Source: Clostridiales bacterium
Lineage (GTDB): Bacteria > Bacillota > Clostridia > Christensenellales > Aristaeellaceae
Length of the DNA stretch: 5,940 nucleotides
Assembly (NCBI GenBank): GCA_012522875.1
Contig: JAAYJP010000204.1
Coordinates: forward strand, 1-5,940
Direction of reading: 5' to 3'
The notes under the pieces were generated by a model that saw only the letters and a list, made by a program, of their open reading frames with translations, was not told the DNA's origin and made no database searches. This document shows positions 1 to 5,543 of the stretch, piece after piece (positions within the stretch are counted from its first letter, which is position 1; every line of letters starts with the position of its first letter). The translations under genes and the position numbers were made by a program.

Positions 1-343
1 CCGGGCTGCATTGGGGGTCGCATTCCCGCCAGTGGGGCTTGCAGTGGGGATCGCACCTGGGGCTGCAGTGCGGGTCAGTCGGGTCACAGATGTTCACCGG
101 GCTGCAGATGGGGCTGCAGAACCCTCCCGCCACCCGGTCCAGCTTTTCATCGGTGATCTGCTCGATGCCCGCTTCCCTCCTGAGTTCCTTCACAGCGTGG
201 CGGTATTCTGCCGCGCTGAAAGAAAAACCGGCTTCCTTGATGAGGGTTTCCAGTTCCGCGCTGTCCCTGGCTTCCGTGAAGCGCTTTTTCATGGCCGTAT
301 CCCGATCCAGCGCCTGGAGAAATTTCTCAACCTGTTCTTTCAT
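1..343 (-). CDS. Nif11-like leader RiPP precursor, Cys-x-Pro-rich core (partial, C-terminus beyond window)
   Basis: Seen: an open frame of 114 codons from ATG at 343 to the window edge, with no stop. Residues 1-74 form a charged helical leader that fits the Nif11-like leader family: a Phe-Leu helix near residue 8, Ala-Gly-Phe-Ser-Phe near 37-41, and ITDEKLDRVAGG at 63-74 with the Gly-Gly cleavage signature. Residues 75-114 are a very different core with cysteines at 76, 80, 86, 93, 97, 101, 108 and 112. All eight are in C-x-P (CSP four times, CDP three times, CKP once), with several His and Asp between them. An AGGAG site lies 12 bases upstream of the ATG, a rather long spacing; the closer ATG at 349 meets a stop after two codons. 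The gene follows the radical SAM maturase by 25 bases, so co-transcription is likely. Known of the family: such leaders recruit modifying enzymes and are removed at Gly-Gly, usually by a C39-type exporter protease. Inferred: the core is a thioether-crosslinked or otherwise modified peptide. The full core length is unknown. Confidence 0.88.
   Translation of the reverse strand, partial: MKEQVEKFLQALDRDTAMKKRFTEARDSAELETLIKEAGFSFSAAEYRHAVKELRREAGIEQITDEKLDRVAGGFCSPICSPVNICDPTDPHCSPRCDPHCKPHWRECDPQCSP
3..118 (-). repeat. Repeated TGCAGCCC units encoding Cys-Ser-Pro in the peptide core
   Basis: Four identical 8-base copies of TGCAGCCC (minus strand) lie at 118-111, 106-99, 67-60 and 10-3. All four are in the same reading frame and each encodes Cys-Ser-Pro. 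Related but diverged units encode the Cys-Asp-Pro and Cys-Lys-Pro copies between them. The spacing is uneven (12, 39 and 57 bases), so this is a degenerate internal repeat of a coding region, not a microsatellite or CRISPR array. Inferred: the core grew by internal duplication. Confidence 0.7.
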
Positions 344-368
344 AGCATGTTTTCACTCCTTGTATTGC

Positions 369-1604
369 TCAATGCATTTCTTCCTTCTGTGCCAGCAGCT
401 TGTCCGCCAGGGAATCATCCCACAGGCCGGTCGTGGGGTCATAGGCACAGTACCAGGGCTTGTCAAATCTCCCACGGCCCATGGAATCGGGGCGGCAATC
501 GAAGCAGGCGTAGCGGTATTCGCAATCGCGGCAGCCTTCGATCCTGTCCTTGGTCATCTCCAGTATGTCCGCCTGCAGAAGCTCTCTTAAGGTGTGGCCA
601 ACCAGGTTACCATGGCTGAATCTGCGTTCCATCACGCAGGGGTACACCTCCAGGTCAGCGGCGATATACAGTTTGGTGCCAAAACAGTTGTGCCGCTTCA
701 TGGCCCCCTGCACCGACCCTTTATGCAGGGGGCGGCTGAACCAGCCCGTCCTGGTGACAATTTTCCGCGCGATCAGATCCTTGTTCAGAAGCTTCAGGCT
801 GGCCCTGCCCACCAGGCGGACCGGGTCCTGCTTGCCTTCCAGGCTGAACAAATCGCCCTGCTTTTCGCCCATACGGACGCCGTCCATGCACACAGTCGCG
901 GTGCGAAACGGCACTGCTTTTTCCTTGAGGAGGGCAAGGCCACGGGCAGTCAGGGCGTGCGCGCCGGAAACACCAGTCACCTTGTCATGTTCAGCCGCGT
1001 CATAGGAGTACACCGAAGCGGCGATCCTGATATCAAATTCCTTGAAGAAAGAAGCCCATTCCCCGCTGATCAAAGTGGCATTTGTAAAAACTTCTACAAA
1101 TTCAAAATCAGGGCGGGCCAGCGTGATCATGTCCCTCAGCCGGGGATGCATCATGGGTTCGCCGCCGATGAACTGGATCTTCTTTATGCCACCCGCTTTA
1201 AGCTGGGCAATCACGTGGAGGTAGTCCTCCCAGGCCATTATCCTGCCGGATATGCCGTCATTGGCTTCTTCGTAGCAATGCAGGCATTTCAGGTTGCAGC
1301 GGTCGGTCACTTCCAGCCAGGCAAAATCCATGCCCAAATCGGGCGTGTCTCCCGGGGCTTCATGCCCCTCCGGCTTCCGGCATAAAGCGGGCGGGTAGAT
1401 CCGCTCCATTTCCAGAAAACGCTGTGTCAACGCTTCCCCTTCGGACAATTCCGGGACCTGGCCGGTGTCATCGGTGGCTTTCAGCCGCTTGAGCACATCC
1501 AGCGCCTGGTCGGTGATGCTGTACAGTTTCCCGGTGGCCAGGTTGTAGACGGCATGCCTTACCGGGCCGCTTACCACAAACACATCTTCATTCAGGTAGA
1601 ACAA
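369..1604 (-). CDS. Radical SAM/SPASM peptide maturase for the adjacent Nif11-type precursor
   Basis: Seen, numbering from TTG at 1604 (411 aa): an N-terminal small domain (about 1-75, FYLNEDVFVV then YNLATGKLYS); a radical SAM core with Cys103-x3-Cys107-x2-Cys110 in DRCNLKCLHCY and GGEP at 147-150; and a C-terminal SPASM region with Cys307, 323, 358, 361, 367, 370 and 386. The C-x2-C-x5-C-x2-C stretch plus flanking Cys is the usual pattern for two auxiliary 4Fe-4S clusters. Known of the family: SAM is cleaved to a 5'-deoxyadenosyl radical that abstracts H from a peptide substrate, often giving thioether or C-C crosslinks. Inferred: the substrate is the precursor encoded 25 bases downstream, and the N-terminal domain may bind its leader, as RRE-like domains do. 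Start: TTG at 1604 is preceded by AAGGGGG at about 7 bases, and homologues of this kind begin just before the DVFVV strand. The frame extends to a GTG at 1661 (430 aa) without a good ribosome site, so that start remains possible. Confidence 0.9.
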   Translation of the reverse strand: MFYLNEDVFVVSGPVRHAVYNLATGKLYSITDQALDVLKRLKATDDTGQVPELSEGEALTQRFLEMERIYPPALCRKPEGHEAPGDTPDLGMDFAWLEVTDRCNLKCLHCYEEANDGISGRIMAWEDYLHVIAQLKAGGIKKIQFIGGEPMMHPRLRDMITLARPDFEFVEVFTNATLISGEWASFFKEFDIRIAASVYSYDAAEHDKVTGVSGAHALTARGLALLKEKAVPFRTATVCMDGVRMGEKQGDLFSLEGKQDPVRLVGRASLKLLNKDLIARKIVTRTGWFSRPLHKGSVQGAMKRHNCFGTKLYIAADLEVYPCVMERRFSHGNLVGHTLRELLQADILEMTKDRIEGCRDCEYRYACFDCRPDSMGRGRFDKPWYCAYDPTTGLWDDSLADKLLAQKEEMH

Positions 1605-1862
1605 AACTGGGCCCCCTTCTTCCGCCGGTTTTTTGCTGTTCAGCAGCGCGGCCAAAAGCACAGGTGCCGCTTTGGCTGTTTGGCCCGCCCCTGGCTTTTG
1701 TGCCAGCTGGTGAACTGGTCAGGGCTGTTCAAGGCGCTTATTTTCCTTCCAAGGCTTGCGCACATTCTAACACAGGGTGCCGGAGCGCTCAAGGGAATCA
1801 GCGGTGCATTCATCAATTGCGATGTTTCCCTTCCGCACTGCGATTCATACGCCAGCTTCATT
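1605..1862. other. Intergenic region and 5' leader of the maturase operon
   Basis: No convincing gene was found. It holds a minus-strand promoter (1792-1764) and a transcribed leader of about 150 bases to the TTG start. A 73-codon minus-strand frame from ATG at 1861 has a GGGAG close upstream and overlaps the promoter. Its composition (scattered Cys, Pro, Trp, no domain) does not look like a protein. No T-tailed hairpin follows the HIRAN gene, so read-through from the upstream operon into the maturase is possible. Confidence 0.55.
1764..1792 (-). promoter_or_regulatory. Sigma-70/A-like promoter of the maturase-precursor operon
   Basis: On the minus strand, TTGAGC (1792-1787) and TAGAAT (1769-1764) are separated by exactly 17 bases. 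The -35 box matches TTGACA at four of six positions, and the -10 box matches TATAAT at five of six. Transcription would start near 1757. Placement just upstream of the maturase and downstream of the previous gene fits an independent promoter for the peptide locus. Confidence 0.55.
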
Positions 1863-2261
1863 TCACTCCCGCAAAAACACCTTGATGTCGATTTTCAGCC
1901 AGCCTCCCCGCATCTCCCTGGCCGTGATCTTCCCGAACAGCAGCTTTCCCGCGTCCATCAGCCGGGCGAAGACGGCATTGTCCGCCTGGGGCACATAGCC
2001 GATTTTCACGCCGTCGGCGTTCCTGATGGCAATGGCCATGCCGTCATACGGGTTGGCCGGCTCGCGGATAAACGCCAGCCGGTCATCCGCATTCAGGTGG
2101 GGCGCCAGTTCCCCGATGCCCTCCACATGGCTGGTTCCCGCCACATGGGTGTCAAAGAGGAAGATGTCCCGCTCAAACGGCCTGGGAATGCCCGGAAGGC
2201 CGCCTTTGCCATGCAGCAGGCTGACCACGTCGCTTCCTTCGTTTTTTGAGAGCTCATTCAT
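1863..2261 (-). CDS. Small HIRAN-domain protein
   Basis: A 132-residue protein. After a variable N-terminus (1-34), a HIRAN domain fills about 35-130. It is recognised from VAGTSHVEG (40-48), the REPANPYDGMAI stretch (66-77), KIGYVPQADN (86-95), LMDAGK (101-106) and a final WLKIDIKVFL strand. Known of the family: HIRAN is a small beta-barrel that in eukaryotic HLTF binds the 3' end of single-stranded DNA. In bacteria it also occurs alone, and the role of the standalone proteins is not well defined. The ATG at 2261 is preceded by GGGGTGA and lies 4 bases after the stop of the J-domain gene, so the two are almost certainly co-transcribed and probably translationally coupled. Inferred: a nucleic-acid-binding partner of the J-domain protein. 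The domain call is firm; the function is open. Confidence 0.85.
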   Translation of the reverse strand: MNELSKNEGSDVVSLLHGKGGLPGIPRPFERDIFLFDTHVAGTSHVEGIGELAPHLNADDRLAFIREPANPYDGMAIAIRNADGVKIGYVPQADNAVFARLMDAGKLLFGKITAREMRGGWLKIDIKVFLRE

Positions 2262-2265
2262 CGTT

Positions 2266-3099
2266 TCACCCCGTCATTTCACGGATCCTGGCCTGGCAGG
2301 CGGCCAGGGCCTCCTGCCACTGCGCGATGGCGGCCTCAAGCTCCGCCTTGCGCGCCCCGATCTGTTTTTCATCCCGGACAAACGCCTTCATGGTGTAGGG
2401 ATATTCCGCCCTGATCCGGGCAATCCGGTCCCTCAGACCCTCCAGCAGGCCCTCAAGCCGTGCCTTTTCCCTGGCCAGGGCTTTTATCCCGTCCTCCCGG
2501 GCATCCGGGGGGGCGGTGTCGCCGGCCATGGCGCTGATGAGGTTCAGCCCGTCCAGGTCGCCGTTTTCATAGGCCGTGACCGCGTTATAGAACAGCTGCA
2601 GCCTGGCCCCGCCCAGCTCCGGGTGCAGGTCGGGGTGCAGGGCCTTCACGATGTTCCGGTAGCGCTTCTTCAGTTCCCGGGCCTGCTCAACAGACAATGG
2701 CTGCCCGCGGCTGCGCTCAAGGGCCGCGTTCACACGGCCGATCTTCTCCTCCAGCCGGGCCTGGTATTCCGCGAACTGGGCGTCCAGGGCTTCCTCGATT
2801 TCGGGCAGGGACACCCTTTCCTGCCGGTTTTTCCTGGCCTGGATCATTTCAGCCTTGCGCCTGAGCCTGAGCACCCGGCACTGGAGCCGGAAGGCCTTGT
2901 ACTCCAGCCCGCCAACCGCCAGCATATACAACATCTCGATGTTCCGGCATTCCACCAGCAGAAGCTCATCCTTTTCAAGCACCAGCATGCTCAGCTCGGT
3001 GCGCAATTTGCCCACCGCGGCCTTCAGCTTCTCAAAGTCCGGGTAGTGGATGAGGGGGCCTGGATCAGCCTTGTTGCCGCCCGCTGGTCTTTTCTCCAT
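2266..3099 (-). CDS. J-domain (DnaJ-like) protein with flanking coiled coils
   Basis: A 277-residue, highly charged protein. A central J-like segment (about 134-190) has a basic helix (EQARELKKRYRNIVKAL), the HPD signature at 155-157, and a following helix ending in FYNAVTAYENGD. It is flanked by long Glu/Lys/Arg/Leu-rich helices predicted to form coiled coils (about 22-128 and 202-275). No zinc-finger CxxCxGxG repeats or Gly/Phe linker are present, so this is not a DnaJ chaperone of the standard type. Known: the HPD loop is what stimulates the Hsp70 ATPase. Inferred: a specialised co-chaperone or scaffold working with DnaK. The start at ATG 3099 is fixed by an in-frame TAA three codons upstream; an AAGAAGG lies 14 bases before it, which is long. 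It is first in an operon with the HIRAN gene. Confidence 0.83.
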   Translation of the reverse strand: MEKRPAGGNKADPGPLIHYPDFEKLKAAVGKLRTELSMLVLEKDELLLVECRNIEMLYMLAVGGLEYKAFRLQCRVLRLRRKAEMIQARKNRQERVSLPEIEEALDAQFAEYQARLEEKIGRVNAALERSRGQPLSVEQARELKKRYRNIVKALHPDLHPELGGARLQLFYNAVTAYENGDLDGLNLISAMAGDTAPPDAREDGIKALAREKARLEGLLEGLRDRIARIRAEYPYTMKAFVRDEKQIGARKAELEAAIAQWQEALAACQARIREMTG

Positions 3100-3274
3100 A
3101 GGATATTATTGAACCTTCTTTCGGGGACATCTGCCTGTGCCATCACACACGCGCCTGCCGCATGCCCGCATATTTTCAGCATCAGCGGTTCCGCTCATGC
3201 AATAGCCCATGCTCCCCACAGCCAACCCTCCCATCGCCTTTTTTGCCCAAAGGCCCTAGGGTGATATATGCACT
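3100..3274 (-). other. Long 5' leader of the J-domain/HIRAN operon, with a hairpin
   Basis: About 175 bases lie between the predicted transcription start and the ATG. They contain no convincing small gene. An inverted repeat at 3200-3179 can form a stem with arms GCATGAGCGG and CCGCTGATGC, interrupted by one G-G mismatch and closed by a very short AA turn. No T-run follows it, so it is not an intrinsic terminator. No known riboswitch class could be matched by eye. Confidence 0.4.
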
Positions 3275-3280
3275 TCCCTG

Positions 3281-3309
3281 ATCATATCACGAATATGAAG
3301 AAAATTCAA
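3281..3309 (-). promoter_or_regulatory. Sigma-70/A-like promoter of the J-domain/HIRAN operon
   Basis: On the minus strand, TTGAAT (3309-3304) and TATGAT (3286-3281) are separated by 17 bases, with four of six and five of six matches to the consensus. The boxes sit in a local AT-rich island within GC-rich surroundings. The predicted start is near 3274. Nothing else on this strand between here and the J-domain gene explains its expression. Confidence 0.65.
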
Positions 3310-3563
3310 AGAAACCGGCCGGCCCAGGCCAAAAACCCCGGGCGCCGCCTGCCGTGCCGGGCTGTCCGGATGCCCGGTGATCCCTGAGGCTGGCCGCGGC
3401 CGGCGCTCGCGGCTTACAGTGCGGGGGATTCCCCCTCTGGGCGAAGGGGCCTCCGGCGGCTTGCCGATGCCCGCATGGTCAGGGCAGGGGGGCGCGCTTC
3501 AGGATGCCCTGCCGGCACGGGAAAGCGCGGCCGCAGGAGGCCACAGCATGAGGGGATGAAACG
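3310..3563. other. GC-rich intergenic spacer, no gene recognised
   Basis: Lies between the peroxiredoxin terminator and the J-domain promoter. Short open frames exist on both strands, but they show no domain, have Arg/Pro/Gly-rich GC-driven composition and no good ribosome sites. Several short inverted repeats are visible: CCGGGC (3357-3362) with GCCCGG (3372-3377), GGGGG (3423-3427) with CCCCC (3431-3435), and CAGGGCA (3480-3486) with TGCCCTG (3505-3511). None has a T-tail. No RNA gene was recognised. Confidence 0.5.
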
Positions 3564-3589
3564 AAAAAAGGGCCCGGAAAGGGGCCCTT
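3564..3589 (-). terminator. Intrinsic terminator after the peroxiredoxin gene
   Basis: On the minus strand AAGGGCCC (3589-3582) pairs perfectly with GGGCCCTT (3575-3568) around a six-base loop and runs straight into a T-tract (3569-3564). It lies 15 bases beyond the peroxiredoxin stop. The tract of A residues on the other strand makes a bidirectional role weak. Confidence 0.88.
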
Positions 3590-3604
3590 CTTTGAAGGAA
3601 CGCC

Positions 3605-4294
3605 TTATGCTTTCTTTTCCCTCTTGAAGCACATGAACCAATCCAGGCAGTACTTGTCCTCGTCCTTGCTTTCCATGCGCTCCTTGGCGGTGCCGCAGGA
3701 CCCGGCGGTGGGGATGATAACATCCTCTCCGGGCCGCCAGTCAGCGGGGGTGGCCACTTTATCCGCGTCGGCTTTCTGCAGCGCCTGGATGATGCGTTTG
3801 ATCTCATCAAAATTGCGCCCGGTGGAAAGGGGATAATACAGGATGGTGCGGATTTTGCTCTCCGGATCGATCACGAATACGGCGCGGACAGCCTGGGTAT
3901 TGGACTGGCCCGGCTGCATCATCCCATACTTGTTGGCGACGTCCATCCGGATGTCCTCGATCAGCGGGAACTTGACTTCCACGTTCTTCATGCCCTTCCA
4001 CTCCAGTTCCTGGATCCTGCGAAGCCAGGCGATGTGGGCGTACAGCGAGTCAACGGAGAGGCCGATCAGCTCGGTATTCATCGCCTTGAACTCATCCGCC
4101 ATCGTGGCGAAGGTCATGAATTCCGTGGTGCACACCGGGGTGAAATCCGCAGGGTGTGAGAACAGGATGACCCACTTCCCCTTGTAATCCTCCGGAAAAT
4201 TGAGGGTCCCCTGTGTGGTTACGGCGGTGAATGCGGGCGCCATATCCCCGATGAGCGGCATGCGGTTGTAGGTAACAGTGCTTGTGTTTTCCAT
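3605..4294 (-). CDS. Peroxiredoxin, AhpC/TSA superfamily, Prx6-like with C-terminal cysteines
   Basis: A 229-residue thiol peroxidase that reduces hydrogen peroxide, and probably alkyl hydroperoxides, in the cytoplasm. The catalytic P-x3-T-x2-C motif is PADFTPVC at 48-55, with peroxidatic Cys55 and Thr52. The conserved Arg is Arg160 in STGRN. FSHPADFTPVCTTE and a long C-terminal extension with DWRPGED (185-191) are typical of the Prx6-type subfamily. Three further cysteines (200, 216, 222) lie in the tail; in archaeal-type relatives a pair in this position resolves the peroxidatic Cys, so a two-cysteine mechanism is likely. The ATG at 4294 is preceded by AAAGGGG at about 7 bases. It is monocistronic: its own promoter region lies upstream and a strong terminator follows. 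It is divergent from hflK. Confidence 0.95.
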   Translation of the reverse strand: MENTSTVTYNRMPLIGDMAPAFTAVTTQGTLNFPEDYKGKWVILFSHPADFTPVCTTEFMTFATMADEFKAMNTELIGLSVDSLYAHIAWLRRIQELEWKGMKNVEVKFPLIEDIRMDVANKYGMMQPGQSNTQAVRAVFVIDPESKIRTILYYPLSTGRNFDEIKRIIQALQKADADKVATPADWRPGEDVIIPTAGSCGTAKERMESKDEDKYCLDWFMCFKREKKA

Positions 4295-4325
4295 GGTATT
4301 TCCCCTTTCGTTTACGACATAAGCC

Positions 4326-4345
4326 GGTTATATTATATTATTACC
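4326..4345. promoter_or_regulatory. Imperfect palindrome over the peroxiredoxin -10 region, possible operator
   Basis: GGTTATATTATATTATTACC is an inverted repeat centred between 4335 and 4336; 16 of its 20 bases agree with its own reverse complement, including the GGT/ACC ends. It covers minus-strand -10 candidates TATAAT (4337-4332) and TAATAT (4340-4335); the latter has a weak TTAGCA -35 box (4364-4359) at 18 bases. Size, AT-richness and position resemble PerR/Fur-family operators, but the match to the PerR consensus is poor. AT-rich DNA forms such symmetry easily. Confidence 0.4.
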
Positions 4346-4442
4346 CCGTCCGCCTGCTTGCTAAACCAGAGCAGCCGGCAAAACAGACTTCGCCTTTCCA
4401 TTGGGGCTGCCCCTTCCATCTTCTGTTCCGGGCTTTGCCTCA

Positions 4443-4471
4443 TTGACAAGAGAATGCTTTTTCTTTAGTCT
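4443..4471 (+). promoter_or_regulatory. Promoter of hflK-hflC
   Basis: A perfect TTGACA -35 box (4443-4448) is followed after 17 bases by TAGTCT (4466-4471), a weak -10 that keeps the first two bases and the final T. Transcription would start near 4478, giving a short leader of about 25 bases that contains the AGGAGG ribosome site (4491-4496). Confidence 0.55.
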
Positions 4472-4502
4472 TGGAGCGGACCCTGACATGAGGAGGATAT
4501 CT

Positions 4503-5543
4503 ATGGACTTTGGAAAAGGATTTGGCGGGCCATCGGGATCCCAAGGCGGGTACGGAGCATCCTATGACCCCAAAAAAATCAAACGCTATATCATCATCGG
4601 TGTGATCGCGGCGCTCGTTATCGCCATTGGCTCCACCAGCTGGTTCACGGTGGATGACAAACAGCAGGCGGTGATCACAACCTTTGGAAAGGTGACCGGC
4701 GTCGCGGACGCCGGCGTGCATTTCATGCTGCCCTTTGGCATCCAGCAGGCGCACAAGGTGGATGTCAATGTGTTCCAGCGCATAGAGCTGGGCTACCGGA
4801 CCAGCACGCAAACCCCCGCCGGGTATGTGCTGGTTGGCAACGAAAGCATGATGATCACCGGGGACTACAACATCGTCAACGTGGAGTTTTTTGTGGAATT
4901 CAAGGTGTCAGACCCGGTCAAATACCTTTATTCTTCCTACGAGCCGGAGAATATTCTGCGCAACCTGTCCCAGAGCCAGATCCGCAATGTGGTGGGTTCC
5001 ACCAATGTGGACGCGGTGCTGACAGACGGAAAAGAAGCCATCCAGATGCAGGTGCGGGAATTGATCGTGGAACTGCTGGAACAGTATGACATCGGGCTGA
5101 TGCTCACGGACGTCAAGATCCAGGACAGTGAGCCGCCGACAGAGGAGGTCGTCTTCGCTTTCAAGGCCGTGGAAACAGCCAAACAGAACGCTGAGACGGT
5201 CATCAACGAATCGCGGGCCTATCAGAACTCCAAACTGCCCGCCGCCAACGCCAACGCGGACCAGCTGATCCAGAACGCCGAGTATCTCAAGCAGCGGCGC
5301 ATCAACGAAGCGATCCAGCAGGTGGCGATGTTTGAAGCGATGTATACGGAATATGAGCTCAATCCGGCCATCACGCGCTCACGCATGTACTATGAAGCGC
5401 TCTCCCAGACCCTGCCGGGCGTCAAGCTCTATGTGGACCTTTCACAGGGCGGGGTGCAGAAACTGCTGCCCATTGAGAGCTTTGCCGATTTGGATGAAGC
5501 CGGGCTTGCGGATCCCGCCGGCCTGGAAGGAGGCTCAAAATGA
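4503..5543 (+). CDS. hflK: HflK, SPFH/band-7 membrane protein
   Basis: A 346-residue membrane protein. It has a Gly/Ser-rich N-terminal tail (1-22), one transmembrane helix (about 28-47, IIIGVIAALVIAIG core), then a band-7/SPFH domain starting at DDKQQAVITTFGKVT (51-65), which is the classic opening of HflK. An Ala/Glu/Gln-rich helical region (about 212-285) leads to NPAITRSRMYYEALSQTLPG (287-306), close to the conserved HflK C-terminal signature. Known: HflK and HflC form a large cage in the cytoplasmic membrane around FtsH and modulate its proteolysis. Start: ATG 4503 has AGGAGG at a 6-base spacing; the open frame upstream to 4401 lacks this and crosses the promoter. Its last codons overlap hflC by ATGA. 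No ftsH is in the window. Confidence 0.93.
   Translation: MDFGKGFGGPSGSQGGYGASYDPKKIKRYIIIGVIAALVIAIGSTSWFTVDDKQQAVITTFGKVTGVADAGVHFMLPFGIQQAHKVDVNVFQRIELGYRTSTQTPAGYVLVGNESMMITGDYNIVNVEFFVEFKVSDPVKYLYSSYEPENILRNLSQSQIRNVVGSTNVDAVLTDGKEAIQMQVRELIVELLEQYDIGLMLTDVKIQDSEPPTEEVVFAFKAVETAKQNAETVINESRAYQNSKLPAANANADQLIQNAEYLKQRRINEAIQQVAMFEAMYTEYELNPAITRSRMYYEALSQTLPGVKLYVDLSQGGVQKLLPIESFADLDEAGLADPAGLEGGSK

Larger units (their letters stand above)
4295..4502. promoter_or_regulatory. Divergent intergenic region between peroxiredoxin and hflK
   Basis: These 208 bases hold both outward-facing promoters and no gene. The frame of hflK stays open back to position 4401, but the codons before 4503 read as non-conserved sequence and overlap the predicted hflK promoter. 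An AT-rich block (4328-4343) stands out from the GC-rich surroundings and marks the peroxiredoxin side. Confidence 0.7.

Noticed and set aside
3..118. CRISPR-like or regulatory repeat array
   Set aside because: The copies are only 8 bases, unevenly spaced and in one reading frame encoding Cys-Ser-Pro, so the repeat is coding.
11..619. Plus-strand frames opposite the precursor and the maturase end
   Set aside because: They run across two minus-strand genes and their intergenic gap, with no domain and no ribosome site. The minus-strand Nif11 leader is a far better explanation.
594..1385. 263-codon open frame on the plus strand
   Set aside because: It is antisense to the radical SAM gene, whose Cys motifs and GGEP establish the minus strand as coding. 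It has no recognisable domain.
1691..1706. Small hairpin CTGGC-6-GCCAG in the maturase leader
   Set aside because: The stem has only five pairs, with no T-tail and no supporting context. It is likely chance.
1640..1861. 73-codon minus-strand frame just after the HIRAN stop
   Set aside because: It has a GGGAG upstream, but its composition is non-protein-like, it contains the maturase promoter and it overlaps the possible GTG start of the maturase.
3100..3240. Resemblance to a fluoride riboswitch (GGCGATGG and later AACCGCTGATG in the J-domain leader)
   Set aside because: The CGCC partner of the first helix and the conserved CTCCTA end are missing, and the order and spacing do not fit. The neighbouring genes are not fluoride transporters.
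2026..3264. 412-codon open frame on the plus strand
   Set aside because: It lies antisense to the J-domain and HIRAN genes, which have recognisable motifs (HPD, HIRAN strands), ribosome sites and a promoter. The plus frame reads as Pro/Leu/Gly-rich shadow with no domain.
4401..4502. 34-residue N-terminal extension of HflK
   Set aside because: The ATG at 4503 has a perfect AGGAGG at 6 bases, and the extension covers the TTGACA promoter and the leader.
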